DNA from: Planomonospora parontospora | GTDB lineage: Bacteria; Actinomycetota; Actinomycetes; Streptosporangiales; Streptosporangiaceae | Reading direction: 5' to 3' | Length of the DNA: 64,000 nucleotides | Assembly: GCA_014647935.1 (NCBI GenBank) | Contig: BMQD01000019.1 | Span: forward strand, 1 to 64,000 | In this document: one piece after another, positions 44,301 to 52,332 of the stretch | How positions within the stretch are numbered: the first letter of the stretch is position 1 | How the letters are laid out: every line of letters starts with the position of its first letter | Program-made: the position numbers and the translations under genes | The notes under the pieces: model-generated | The model's input: the letters and a program-made list of their open reading frames with translations, nothing else | Database searches by the model: none | What the model was told of the DNA's origin: nothing

Positions 44301-46732
44301 GGGTCGCGCCGCGCACCCCGGCCGAGCTGCGGATCGCGGCGGTGTGGGCGGACGTGCTGGGCGTGGCGGAGATCGGCGTCGACGACGACTTCTTCGCCCT
44401 CGGCGGCGACTCCTTCCGCGCGGTGCGGGCGGTCCGGGAGATCGACCCGGCGCTGCGGGTGATCGACCTGTTCACCCGGCCCACGGTCCGCGAGCTGGCC
44501 GCCCACCTCGAACACGGTTCCGCGGACGCCGGCTCCGGGCTGCTGCACCGCCTGGCCGGTCCGCGGACGGCGAGCCGTACCCTCGTCTGCCTGCCCTACG
44601 GCGGCGGCTCGGCCGCCGCCTACCGGCCGCTCGCCGCCGAGCTGGCCCGCACCTCCCCCGCCACGGCGGTGCTCGCCGTGGAACTGCCCGGACACGACCC
44701 GGCCCGGCCCGGCGAGGCGATGCTCCCGCTGCCGGAGCTGGCCGAGCGGATCGCGGCCGAGCTGGCCGGGGTCTCCGGCCCGATCGCGCTGTACGGCCAC
44801 TGCGTCGGCTCGGCCGCCGCGACCGAGGTGGCGCTCCGGCTGGAGGCGGCGGGCAAGGCCGTCGCCGGCGTCTTCGTCGGCGGCAGCTTCCCCGACGCCC
44901 GGCTGCCCGGACGGCTGTCGGCCTGGTGGAACCGGAGGTTCCCCGCCCACCGGTGGGCCTCCGACCGGACGCAGCGCGACTTCCTGCGCATGCTGGGCGC
45001 CCTGGACGAGGACTTCGGCGACACCGAGGTCATGCTGCGCGGCCTGCGGCACGACGTCGGGCAGGCGCAGGCGTGGTTCAGCCGCCGTCTCGACCCCGCC
45101 TCCGGCGAGGAGCGCAGGCTCGCCGCGCCGCTGCTGTGCGTGGTCGGCGACCGGGACCGCGCGACCGAGCTCTACCGGGAGCGCCACCGCGAGTGGGGGG
45201 CGTTCGCCGACCGGGTGGAGCTGGCCGTGATTCCCCGGGCCGGTCACTACTTCCTCAAGCACCAGGCCGGGGCCCTGGCCCGGCTGATCGACGGGCACCT
45301 GGACCGCTGGGCCGGCGGGGACCTGCCCGAGCCGGTCGGGGAGGTCGAGGTCGCGGGCCGCGGCGCACGCCGGGACCTGCGCCGCTTCTACACCGTCGCG
45401 GCCGGGCAGACCGTGTCGCTGCTCGGCGCGGCGCTGACCTCCTTCGCCCTGGGCGTGTGGGCCTACCAGGAGAGCGGCCGGGTGCTGGACTACGCCCTGG
45501 TCACCATGCTCGCCCTGCTGCCGTCGCTGCTGGCGGCGCCGCTGGGCGGCGCGGTCGCCGACCGGGTGGACCGGCGGCTGGTCATGCTGGTCTGCGACGG
45601 CGTCTCCGCCGCGGCCACCGCGGCCCTGGTGGTCCTGCTCTGGCTGGGGCGGCTGGAGGTCTGGCAGGTCGGCGTCATCGCCGGGCTGCTCTCGCTGGTG
45701 TCGGCCTTCCACCGGCCCGCCTACCTGGCGGCGGTGGCGCAGCTGGTGCCCAAGCCGTACCTCATGCAGGCCAACGCGCTGGCCAACCTCGGCACCGGGC
45801 TGGGCATGCTCGTCGGCCCGCTGGGCGGCGCCGCGCTCATCACGGTGGTCGGGCTGCACGGCGTGGTGGCGGTGAACATCGCCACCTTCCTCGCCGGGCT
45901 CGGCACGCTGCTGCTGGTCCGCTTCCCCGACCGGCTCTTCCACCGCATGGAGGAGTCCTTCGGCCAGGCCATCGCCGGCGGCTGGCGCTTCCTCGTACGG
46001 CGCCGCCCGCTGATGATCATGATCGGGTTCTTCGTCGTGGAGAACTACCTGGGCATGCTCGCCCTGTCCGTGACCGTGCCGGCGGTGCTGTCGTTCAGCG
46101 ACGTCACGGGGGTGGGCCTGGTGACCGCGATGCAGGGTCTGGGGGCGGTGCTGGGCTCCCTGCTCATGGTGTTCTGGGGCGGCACCGAGCGGCGCGCAGT
46201 CGGCATGGTCGGCTTCGTGATCGGGTTCGGGGCCGGGGTGCTGCTGGTCGGGCTGCGGCCCTCGCTGGTGCTGGCGGCCTTCGGCGGGCTGGTGTCGTGG
46301 GCGTTCCTGACCGTGCTGAACGCGCACTGGCTCGCGCTCATCCAGCTCAAGGTCGGCCTGGAGCTGCAGGGCCGGGTGCTGGCCACCAACCAGATGCTGG
46401 CGGTGTCGATGACGCCGCTGGCGTTCCTCACCTCACCGGTGCTGGCCGACGAGGTCTTCGGTCCGCTGCTGGCTCCCGGCGGGGCGCTGGCGGACACGGT
46501 CGTCGGCGACGTCGTCGGGGTGGGGCCGGGGCGCGGGGTCGGGCTGCTGCTGGCCGTCTGCGGCGCGCTGCTGATGCTCTGGGGCGCGCTGGGGCTGTGG
46601 TACCGGCCGCTGCGGCGCATGGAGGACGCGCTGCCCGACGCGGTCGCGGGCGCCGAGATCGCCGAGGACCTGGACGCGGTCCAGGCCGAGGCCGACGCGG
46701 TCCTGGCGGAGGGCGCCGGCCGGGGCCGGTGA
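41378..46732 (+). CDS. NRPS C-A-T-TE fused to an MFS exporter
   Basis: This 1784-aa fusion begins with C (about 40-440, HHIAFDAWS; the usual HHxxxDG ends in Ala). A (about 475-965) has FTSGSTGRPKG, SDLVMT in place of FDxS, CGPTETTVS and GKVDR; its hand-read code DLTKIAHVSK is close to the Asp code DLTKVGHIGK. T (about 985-1045) has LGGDSFRA with Ser near 1011. TE (about 1053-1310) has PYGGGSAAAYRP, GHCVGSA with Cys near 1143 at the nucleophile site, Asp in VVGDRD and GHYF His. From about 1335 to 1770 follow around 12 transmembrane helices of an EntS-like MFS exporter (AAPLGGAVADRVDRRLVML). It releases the third residue's peptide and exports it from the same polypeptide. Confidence 0.93.
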   Translation: MTVSDERRSALAARLAAARRAAARTVPAIPAREAADGPAPLSPAQARLWFLSQLDDLAAYNVPAALRLRGPLDTAALLGAVRDLADRHEVLRSLVTGEGATPVGPDRVPVAVEDLDGPELLEARLQEELARPFALDAEPPARVLLLRLPGGDEHVLALTVHHIAFDAWSRNLALAELAALYAARLGAAEPPEPPRLQYADYAAWLAGRPEGDLAWWTERLAGLEPVLDLPVDRPRPSVADWSGAAVPVRLTPALTARVREAAAGTGCTPFMVLLAVWQELLGRISGTDDVPVGVPEAGRLHPDTARMLGCFVNTLVLRGDRSGEPTGRELLARTRDAVLDALTHRDVPFERIVEHLHPERSLAVTPVFQVLLNVLDDRPAALDFPGLTAEPVQAAPRTAKYDLNLAFVNGGEAYDGELTYRTDLFDEATARRLTGWYLNLLEGVLADLDAPAAAVPLEPVTGPVAAGPRIGMDLSRPLHEVIGDRIRSAPEAVAAVDAAGSLTYGEADLLADRLARHLSMAGVRPDEPVGVLAGRHTGLVPALLGVLRAGGAYMPMEPAYPDDRLAYMVETAGARVVLADREHAGRVPGTLVLPDLLATEPEGPDGPGGPVDAGVTPGHLVHVIFTSGSTGRPKGVGIEHRSALHYLHGVAELVPDAHASYGVVSTIASDLVMTCLYGALTRGAAVHFVDQETATDPEAYAARLEAHPVDVVKMVPSHLELLAAHGDLARVLPRRLLILAGEATSWELAGRVRAARPDLEVQIHCGPTETTVSVLGGRVPDGPPGPGSVPLGRPLPGVECHVVDSAGRPLPAGVPGDLWVASPSLARGYLNRPDLTAERFVPDPVTGTGRCYRTGDLVRLNSAGLVEFLGRVDDQVKIRGFRVELGEVKAALQEQPGVREAAVLPVGEGRSRRLAAWVTPASVDPAAVRAGLRERLPDYMVPPSITVLDELPLTPLGKVDRARLPLPEAAPAAARVAPRTPAELRIAAVWADVLGVAEIGVDDDFFALGGDSFRAVRAVREIDPALRVIDLFTRPTVRELAAHLEHGSADAGSGLLHRLAGPRTASRTLVCLPYGGGSAAAYRPLAAELARTSPATAVLAVELPGHDPARPGEAMLPLPELAERIAAELAGVSGPIALYGHCVGSAAATEVALRLEAAGKAVAGVFVGGSFPDARLPGRLSAWWNRRFPAHRWASDRTQRDFLRMLGALDEDFGDTEVMLRGLRHDVGQAQAWFSRRLDPASGEERRLAAPLLCVVGDRDRATELYRERHREWGAFADRVELAVIPRAGHYFLKHQAGALARLIDGHLDRWAGGDLPEPVGEVEVAGRGARRDLRRFYTVAAGQTVSLLGAALTSFALGVWAYQESGRVLDYALVTMLALLPSLLAAPLGGAVADRVDRRLVMLVCDGVSAAATAALVVLLWLGRLEVWQVGVIAGLLSLVSAFHRPAYLAAVAQLVPKPYLMQANALANLGTGLGMLVGPLGGAALITVVGLHGVVAVNIATFLAGLGTLLLVRFPDRLFHRMEESFGQAIAGGWRFLVRRRPLMIMIGFFVVENYLGMLALSVTVPAVLSFSDVTGVGLVTAMQGLGAVLGSLLMVFWGGTERRAVGMVGFVIGFGAGVLLVGLRPSLVLAAFGGLVSWAFLTVLNAHWLALIQLKVGLELQGRVLATNQMLAVSMTPLAFLTSPVLADEVFGPLLAPGGALADTVVGDVVGVGPGRGVGLLLAVCGALLMLWGALGLWYRPLRRMEDALPDAVAGAEIAEDLDAVQAEADAVLAEGAGRGR

Positions 46733-46734
46733 CC

Positions 46735-46754
46735 CCGGGTGGGCGCCCGCCCGG
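46735..46754. terminator. Hairpin after the NRPS/MFS gene
   Basis: A near-perfect 20-bp dyad (CCGGGTGGGC / GCCCGCCCGG) starts 3 bp past the NRPS stop, before the convergent MFS gene. Confidence 0.5.
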
Positions 46755-46824
46755 CCCGGTGATCCCGTCCCGGCGACGGTCGGGCCAGGGCCGAAACCGG
46801 GGCGGTGGCCCGTCCCGGCGGCGG

Positions 46825-48417
46825 TCAGTCCAGCGCGGGGACCGGGGCGGCCGGCTCGGCGGCCTCTCCGGTCCTCCCGCTCTCCCCGGGGCCGCCGCGC
46901 AGCGGGATCTCCTTGATGAAGGCGGCCAGCAGCGGGACCACGACGGCGAACAGGATCGCCCACCAGAACACGCCGGAGATGGAGGCGGCCAGCGACTCCA
47001 GGAAGCCGGTGCGCACGGCCGCAGGCAGCTGCCCCAGCGCCTCCGGGGTGACCTGGCCGCCCGCGGTGGCGAGCTTCTCCCCCTCCGGGCCGAACCGGGT
47101 CGTCAGCTCGTCGCCGAGCCGGTTGTTGAAGACGGCGCCGAACAGGGAGACGCCGAACGAGCCGCCGATGGAGCGGAAGAAGGTGGCGGTGCTGCTGGCG
47201 ACGCCCAGGTCCTTCGCCTCCACGCTGTTCTGCGCGATCAGCATGGTGGTCTGCATCAGGAAGCCCATGCCGAGGCCCAGGACGGCGATGAACACCCCGG
47301 TCTGCCAGGTGGGGGTCTGCACGCCCATCAGGGACAGCAGCCACATGCCGAGGGCCATGCCGACGCCGCCGACGACCGGGTAGGCCTTGTACTTCCCGGT
47401 CTTCGTGATGGCCCGGCCGACGAACAGGGAGACGATCATGGCCGCGCCCATCATGGGGAGCAGCAGCAGGCCGGAGTTGGTGGCCGAGGCGCCCTGGACG
47501 GTCTGCTGGAACAGCGGCAGGAAGTTGATCGCGCCGAACATGGCGAAGCCGAGCAGGAAGCCGATCAGCGAGATCAGCGTGAAGTTTCGGTTGCGGAACA
47601 GGCCGAGCGGCATGATGGGCTCGGCGGCGCGGCGCTCGACGGGGACGAACAGCGCGAGGGTCACCACGGCGAGCCCGACCAGGCCGAGGATCTGCGGCGA
47701 GCCCCAGGCGTACTCGTTCCCGCCCCAGGTGGTGATGAGGACCAGGGCGGTGATGCCGGTGGAGAGCAGGGCCGCACCGAGCCAGTCGATGCGGTGCTCG
47801 GTGCGGTGCCTGGGCAGCTTCAGCTTGACGGCGAGCAGCGCCAGGGCGGCGAACCCGACGGGCAGGTTCACGTAGAAGGCCCAGCGCCAGTCGAGGTGGT
47901 CGGTGATGAACCCGCCGACGAGCGGTCCGGCGATCATCGCCAGGGACATCACGCCGGCCATCATGCCCTGGTACTGGCCGCGCTCGCGGGGCGGGACCAG
48001 GTCGCCGATGATCGCCATCGCGTTGACCATCAGGCCGCCCGCGCCCAGCCCCTGGAGCGCGCGGAAGGCGATGAGCTGGGCCATGCCGCCGTCGGGGCCG
48101 CCCAGGAGGCCGGAGCCGGCCATGCCGCAGAGCGCCGAGCCGATCATGAAGATGACGATGGAGCCGAGGAAGATGTTCTTCCGGCCGTACAGGTCGCCGA
48201 TCTTGCCCCAGATGGGGGTCGAGACGGTGGTGCCGAGCACGTAGGCCGTCACCACCCAGGAGAGGTGGTTCAGGCCGCCGAGCTCGCCGACGATGCGGGG
48301 CATCGCGGTGCCGACGATCATGTTGTCCAGCATCGCCAGGACCATCGCCAGCATCAGGCCCGGGAGGACCACCATGACCTCGCGCCGCCGTGCGGGTGCC
48401 GCTCCGGTCTGTTTCAC
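46825..48417 (-). CDS. MFS drug transporter, DHA2 (EmrB/QacA, 14-helix) family
   Basis: This 530-aa protein from GTG 48417 has MLDNMIVGTAMPRIVGELGGLNHLSWVVTAYVLGTTVSTPIWGKIGDLYGRKNIFLG (motifs D1 and A), RALQGLGAGGLMVNAMAIIGDLVPPRERGQYQG, and motif C-like MIAGPLVGGFITDHLDWRWAFYVNLPVG. A large loop precedes the last helices. It is a likely multidrug or metabolite exporter. It is divergent from a TetR gene, with two clear operators in the gap, so it is probably repressed by that protein. It could also provide NRPS product resistance. Confidence 0.93.
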   Translation of the reverse strand: MKQTGAAPARRREVMVVLPGLMLAMVLAMLDNMIVGTAMPRIVGELGGLNHLSWVVTAYVLGTTVSTPIWGKIGDLYGRKNIFLGSIVIFMIGSALCGMAGSGLLGGPDGGMAQLIAFRALQGLGAGGLMVNAMAIIGDLVPPRERGQYQGMMAGVMSLAMIAGPLVGGFITDHLDWRWAFYVNLPVGFAALALLAVKLKLPRHRTEHRIDWLGAALLSTGITALVLITTWGGNEYAWGSPQILGLVGLAVVTLALFVPVERRAAEPIMPLGLFRNRNFTLISLIGFLLGFAMFGAINFLPLFQQTVQGASATNSGLLLLPMMGAAMIVSLFVGRAITKTGKYKAYPVVGGVGMALGMWLLSLMGVQTPTWQTGVFIAVLGLGMGFLMQTTMLIAQNSVEAKDLGVASSTATFFRSIGGSFGVSLFGAVFNNRLGDELTTRFGPEGEKLATAGGQVTPEALGQLPAAVRTGFLESLAASISGVFWWAILFAVVVPLLAAFIKEIPLRGGPGESGRTGEAAEPAAPVPALD

Positions 48418-48449
48418 TCGTCCGCCCCCAGGGAGAGAATCCGCCTTAC

Positions 48450-48512
48450 CTGCCGACCGGCAAGTGTCCGATATGCTAGGAATGTAGGCGGCTTACTTGC
48501 CGGCCGTCAAGT
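48450..48512. promoter_or_regulatory. Two TetR operators between the exporter and its regulator
   Basis: An almost perfect 18-bp palindrome ACTTGCCGGCCGTCAAGT lies at 48495-48512. A related dyad (CTGCCG-AC-CGGCAAG) lies at 48450-48465, so the sites sit about 46 bp apart. The half-site is CTTGCCGG. Between them is an A+T-richer stretch (gatatgctaggaatgt) suited to promoter elements. The gap is 143 bp, between divergent genes. Confidence 0.75.
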
Positions 48513-48560
48513 TGGTTTCCCGGCCGCCGGCACAGTGACGACACGACGACGAAGGACACC

Positions 48561-49112
48561 ATGCGGGAACAGGCCGACACGCGCACGCGCATCCAGGAGA
48601 TCGCGCTGCGGCTCTTCGTCGAGCAGGGCTACGAGGCGACCTCGCTCCGGGAGATCGCCGAGATCCTCGGCGTGACCAAGGCCGCCCTCTACTACCACTT
48701 CAAGACCAAGGACGACATCGTCGCCAGCCTGGCCGAGGAGCGGTTGCGCATCGTCGAGGAGCTGATCGCCTGGGCCGAGGCCCGGCCGCGCACCGACGAG
48801 ACCCGGCGCGAGCTGCTCCACCGCTACGCCGACGGCCTCTACCACGAGCACCACCACCAGATCATGCGGTTCTTCGAGCGCAACCAGACCGCGATGAAGA
48901 ACCACCCGGTGATGGAGAAGACCCGCGAGCGCATGCTCCACCTGATCGGCTTCCTGGTCGAGCCCGGCGATTCGGCGGTCGTCCGGCTGCGGAGTTCCAT
49001 GGCGCTGTTCGCCCTGCACGCCTCCGGGTTCCTGCTCTCCGGCGACGACCTGTCCGACGACGAGCGCAGGGCCGCAGCCCTGGAGGTCGCGCTCGACCTC
49101 GTCCGGCGGTGA
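48561..49112 (+). CDS. TetR/AcrR family transcriptional regulator
   Basis: This 183-aa repressor has the HTH SLREIAEILGVTKAALYYHFKTKDDIVASL (about 28-57) and a helical ligand domain with HHHQIMRFFERNQ. GAAGGA precedes ATG 48561. It is divergent from the DHA2 exporter, with paired palindromes between them, so autoregulation and exporter control are likely. The stop overlaps a 46-codon bridging ORF. Confidence 0.93.
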   Translation: MREQADTRTRIQEIALRLFVEQGYEATSLREIAEILGVTKAALYYHFKTKDDIVASLAEERLRIVEELIAWAEARPRTDETRRELLHRYADGLYHEHHHQIMRFFERNQTAMKNHPVMEKTRERMLHLIGFLVEPGDSAVVRLRSSMALFALHASGFLLSGDDLSDDERRAAALEVALDLVRR

Positions 49113-49249
49113 CGGCGGTGACGGCCGCGCCGGTGACGATGACGGTCACAGCGGTGGCGGTGACCGCCGCGGCGGTGACGCCGGTGACGGTCGCGGCGGC
49201 GCTCCGGGGGCGTCCCCGGCCCGCCGGACGCGGGGCGGTGCGCCGGTGA
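49109..49249 (+). CDS. Bridging ORF (46 aa), Val/Thr/Ala-rich, on GGTGACGGC repeats
   Basis: GTG 49109 overlaps the TetR stop, and its TGA (49247-49249) overlaps the DUF4031 GTG at 49246. The first 32 residues are a VTAV/VTAAAV-type hydrophobic run encoded by degenerate GGTGACGGC repeats, and the end is basic. It could be a small membrane peptide or only a coupling track. Confidence 0.35.
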   Translation: MTAVTAAPVTMTVTAVAVTAAAVTPVTVAAALRGRPRPAGRGAVRR

Positions 49250-49530
49250 GCGTGCTGATCGACCCGCCGGCCTGGCCGGGCCCCCGCGGCCTGCTCTGGT
49301 CGCACCTGGTCAGCGACTCCTCGGTCGAGGAGCTGCACGACTTCGCCGCCCGGCTGGGCGTGCCGCCCCGGGCCTTCGACCGGGACCACTACGACGTCCC
49401 GGAGACCGTCTACGAGCGGGCCCTCGCGCTGGGCGCCGAGGCGGTCTCCTCCCGCGAGCTGGTCGCCCGGCTCACCGCCGCGGGACTGCGCAGGCGCAAG
49501 GTCCGCCGCCCGGCCGGAGAGCCCGCATAG
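49246..49530 (+). CDS. DUF4031 domain-containing protein
   Basis: This 94-aa protein matches DUF4031 throughout: VLIDPPAWPGPRGLLWSHLVSD, EELHDFAARLGVPPRAFDRDHYDVPETVYERALALGAEAVSSRELVARLTAAGLRRRK. The role is unknown. The conserved HLxSD, Trp, Asp and His residues suggest an enzyme or nucleic-acid contact. It is downstream of TetR and probably co-transcribed with it. Confidence 0.88.
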   Translation: MSVLIDPPAWPGPRGLLWSHLVSDSSVEELHDFAARLGVPPRAFDRDHYDVPETVYERALALGAEAVSSRELVARLTAAGLRRRKVRRPAGEPA

Positions 49531-49599
49531 GTCCCCTCCGACCGGGCATGACGTGCCGCTGGAGAGCGCGTACGCGCACGCCGGACAGAAGGGGAGATC

Positions 49600-50145
49600 A
49601 TGCTCAACGGCAAGACGATCGCGTTCCTGGTGGCCCCCGAGGGCATCGAGCAGGTAGAGCTCACCGAGCCGTGGCAGGCCGTACGGCAGGCGGGCGGCAC
49701 TCCGAAACTGATCTCCACCCGGGCGGGGGAGGTCCAGGCCTTCAACCATCTGGACCGGGCCGACCGCTTCCCGGTGGACGCCGTGGTGGACGAGGTCTCG
49801 GCGGACGACTTCGACGGGCTGGTCCTGCCCGGCGGCGTCGCCAACCCCGACCTCCTGCGGACGGTGCCCGGGGCCGTGCGGTTCACGAAGGCGTTCTTCG
49901 AGGCGGGAAAGCCCGTGGCGGCGATCTGCCACGCGCCCTGGACGCTCGTCGAGGCCGACGTGGTCGGCGGCCGGGCTGTCACCTCCTGGCCCAGCCTCCA
50001 GACCGACCTGCGCAACGCCGGCGCGACGTGGGCCGACCGGGAGGTCGTGGTCTGCGACGCCGGGCCCAACACCCTCGTCACCAGCCGCAAGCCGGACGAC
50101 CTCAAGGCCTTCTGCGAGGCCGCCCTGGACGCCTTCTCGGGCTGA
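49600..50145 (+). CDS. DJ-1/PfpI family protein
   Basis: This 181-aa type 1 glutamine-amidotransferase-like protein (YhbO/PfpI type) has the nucleophile elbow VAAICHAPWTLVEADVV with reactive Cys, an acidic partner in the first strand loop (APEGIEQVELTEPW) and VLPGGVANPDLL. Members act as stress proteins, proteases or glyoxalase/deglycase-like enzymes. GGGGAG sits before ATG 49600. It is probably a general stress protein. Confidence 0.9.
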   Translation: MLNGKTIAFLVAPEGIEQVELTEPWQAVRQAGGTPKLISTRAGEVQAFNHLDRADRFPVDAVVDEVSADDFDGLVLPGGVANPDLLRTVPGAVRFTKAFFEAGKPVAAICHAPWTLVEADVVGGRAVTSWPSLQTDLRNAGATWADREVVVCDAGPNTLVTSRKPDDLKAFCEAALDAFSG

Positions 50146-50283
50146 GCGCCATCGGCCGCGCCGCGGGTCCCCTCCCGCCGGACCGGGACGGGGCCCACGG
50201 TGCGACCGGTTCCGCCCCGCCGGGCGGTTAGGCCCGTCCTTGCGGGGCAGGGGTCGGCAAGGCCACCGGGGAAGGGGGAGACC

Positions 50284-50736
50284 GTGGAAGCCACCATCGC
50301 GTTGCGCCTGCCGCGCGACGCCGCGAGCGTTCCGGTCATCAGGCAGATGCTGGACTCGTCGCTGGGCGCGCTGGGCGTGCAGGCGCACATCCGCGACGAC
50401 ATCCAGCTCATGCTCTCCGAGGCGTGCTCCAATGTGATCAAGCACGCCACCGAGAGCGACGACTACATGGTGCGCACCGAGCTCTCCAGGGACCGGTGCG
50501 TGATCAAGGTCGTGGACGCCGGGGGCGGCTTCGAGTTCTCCGGGACCCGCCAGCAGGCCGCACCGACCGCGGAGTCCGGCCGGGGACTGCAGATCATGCG
50601 GGCCCTCGCCGACGACATCCACTTCGTCAAGCGGCGGGAGAAGGGCTCGATCGTCTGCCTGGAGAAGGTGCTGCACTTCGTCGACGACGCCCCCGGCGCG
50701 TCACTGCTGCTCGACGATGAGCACCAGCTCCGATAG
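50284..50736 (+). CDS. RsbW-like ATP-binding protein (anti-sigma kinase type)
   Basis: This 150-aa HATPase_c (GHKL) protein has the N-box LMLSEACSNVIKHA, the G1 box VVDAGGGFEF and the G2 box ESGRGLQIMRALADDI. Single-domain proteins of this kind are serine kinases that switch anti-anti-sigma factors. No partner STAS gene is adjacent. The GTG start follows GAAGGGGGAG. Its 3' end overlaps the convergent acyltransferase by 36 bp. Confidence 0.88.
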   Translation: MEATIALRLPRDAASVPVIRQMLDSSLGALGVQAHIRDDIQLMLSEACSNVIKHATESDDYMVRTELSRDRCVIKVVDAGGGFEFSGTRQQAAPTAESGRGLQIMRALADDIHFVKRREKGSIVCLEKVLHFVDDAPGASLLLDDEHQLR

Positions 50737-52137
50737 GGCCGCCCGGAGGTGGTCGGTGATCGTCCACACGTCGGGGACCATCTCCCGGCAGGCGACCACG
50801 CCGACGTCCAGCGAGCCGTCGTAGGAGAAGACGGTGACGTTGAGGCCGCCACTCATGTCGGTGATCACCGACACGGGGTGGTAGGCCAGCAGCCGGGCGC
50901 CGCTGACGTACAGGGGGAGCTGCGGGCCCGGGACGTTGGAGATCACCACGTTGATCGGTCCCGCGGTCCCGGCGAACAGGTCGAAGGCCGCCCGGGCGGC
51001 CAGCCCGGTCAGGGCCGAGGGCATCATGTCGCTGACCTGCTGGAGCCAGTGGGCGGGCGCCAGCGACGAGCGGTCCTTGATCACCGTCATGGCGTCCCGT
51101 ACGGCCAGCAGCCGCTCCACCGGGTCGGCGATCTGCGTGGCCAGCTGGGTGATCATGAGGGTGACCTGGTTGCCCGCGCTCTGGTTGCCCATCGTGCGCA
51201 GTGAGAACGGCACGCCCGCGACGAGCGGCCGGTCGGGCAGCGCGTCGTGCTTGATCAGCCACTGCCGCAGCGCCCCGGCGCAGACGGTCATCACCACGTC
51301 GTTCACCGTGACGCCGAAGGCGTTCTTGACCCGCTTGACGTCCGCCAGCGACAGGGTGGTGAAGGCGAACCTGCGGTGGCCGCTGATCCGCCCGCTGAAC
51401 GGGGTGCGGGGCGGGGTCATCCTGGGCAGCGCGGGCGCCGGGTCCCGGCCGGTCAGCCGGCCCGCAAGATCACGCGTGACGCGTGAGACCAGCCCCGCGC
51501 CGGGCAGCTGCGAGACGACGGGGATCTCGTCCAGGTGCGGGACCGCGTCGACGAGGAAGCGGACGGTGTTCGCCGGGTTGGCGACGGCCTTGGCCACGCC
51601 CTTGGCGAGCATCTCCCCCGTGCTGATCCGCTCCTGGTCCCGGGGCGCGGGGACCGAGGACGTCGCGGTGGGCTCGGGCGAGGTGTCCAGCAGCGCGGCG
51701 AGCACGTCGGCGCCGGTGATGCCGTCGACCGCGGCGTGGTGGACCTTGGTGTAGAGGGCCATCCGGTCACCGGCCAGGCCGTGGATGAGGTACATCTCCC
51801 AGAGCGGTCGGCGCCGGTCCAGGGGGCGGGCGTGCAGCCGGGCCACCTGCTCGCCCAGCTGCTCGTCGCTGCCCGGCGGGGCCAGGCCGAGCTCGCGCAC
51901 GTGGTAGTCCAGGTCGATCCTGGGCTCGTCCACCCAGTACGGGTGGTCCAGGCCGAACGGGACGAAGGCCAGTCTCCGGCGCAGCGGCGCCGCCAGGTGG
52001 AGCCGGCCGGCCAGCAGGGAGAGCAGGTCCCCCCGGGTCAGCACGCCGTCCAGGATCGCCAGCCCGGCGATGTTCGCGACGTTCGTCGCGGTCTCGAAGT
52101 TCAGGAACTGCGTGTCGACCGCGCTGAGTTGCCGCAT
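50701..52137 (-). CDS. Wax ester synthase/diacylglycerol acyltransferase (WS/DGAT)
   Basis: This 478-aa acyl-CoA-dependent acyltransferase has the catalytic HHAAVDG (about 134-140). It also has the N-terminal block VDTQFLNFETATNVANIAGLAIL, PLWEMYLIHGL, NDVVMTVCAGALRQWL and the C-terminal NVVISNVPGPQLPLY. It makes triacylglycerol or wax esters as storage lipid. Its ribosome-binding site overlaps the stop of the small membrane gene just upstream, so the two are coupled. Confidence 0.93.
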   Translation of the reverse strand: MRQLSAVDTQFLNFETATNVANIAGLAILDGVLTRGDLLSLLAGRLHLAAPLRRRLAFVPFGLDHPYWVDEPRIDLDYHVRELGLAPPGSDEQLGEQVARLHARPLDRRRPLWEMYLIHGLAGDRMALYTKVHHAAVDGITGADVLAALLDTSPEPTATSSVPAPRDQERISTGEMLAKGVAKAVANPANTVRFLVDAVPHLDEIPVVSQLPGAGLVSRVTRDLAGRLTGRDPAPALPRMTPPRTPFSGRISGHRRFAFTTLSLADVKRVKNAFGVTVNDVVMTVCAGALRQWLIKHDALPDRPLVAGVPFSLRTMGNQSAGNQVTLMITQLATQIADPVERLLAVRDAMTVIKDRSSLAPAHWLQQVSDMMPSALTGLAARAAFDLFAGTAGPINVVISNVPGPQLPLYVSGARLLAYHPVSVITDMSGGLNVTVFSYDGSLDVGVVACREMVPDVWTITDHLRAALSELVLIVEQQ

Positions 52138-52140
52138 CGC

Positions 52141-52332
52141 CTACCTCCGGAGGGTTCCGTTCCCATCCTGCTCCCTCCCGGTGGTCAGGGCCAGCACCGC
52201 GAGCACCACCAGGACGACGACGGACAGGACGAGCATCGCCAGGCCGGCGATGCCGAGCACGATCACAATGGTCATGATCTCGCTGATCATCTGCCACACC
52301 GCAAGACTGTGCCCTGATTCATCCGCTGTCAT
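52141..52332 (-). CDS. Small single-span membrane protein
   Basis: This 63-aa protein from ATG 52332 (MTADESGHSLAVWQMISEI...) has one long hydrophobic helix (IVIVLGIAGLAMLVLSVVVLVVLAVLAL, about 22-50) and a charged tail. GGAGG-TAG at its stop serves as ribosome-binding site for the WS/DGAT gene 3 bp on, so it may anchor or regulate that enzyme. The longer open frame upstream is not protein-like. Confidence 0.7.
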   Translation of the reverse strand: MTADESGHSLAVWQMISEIMTIVIVLGIAGLAMLVLSVVVLVVLAVLALTTGREQDGNGTLRR

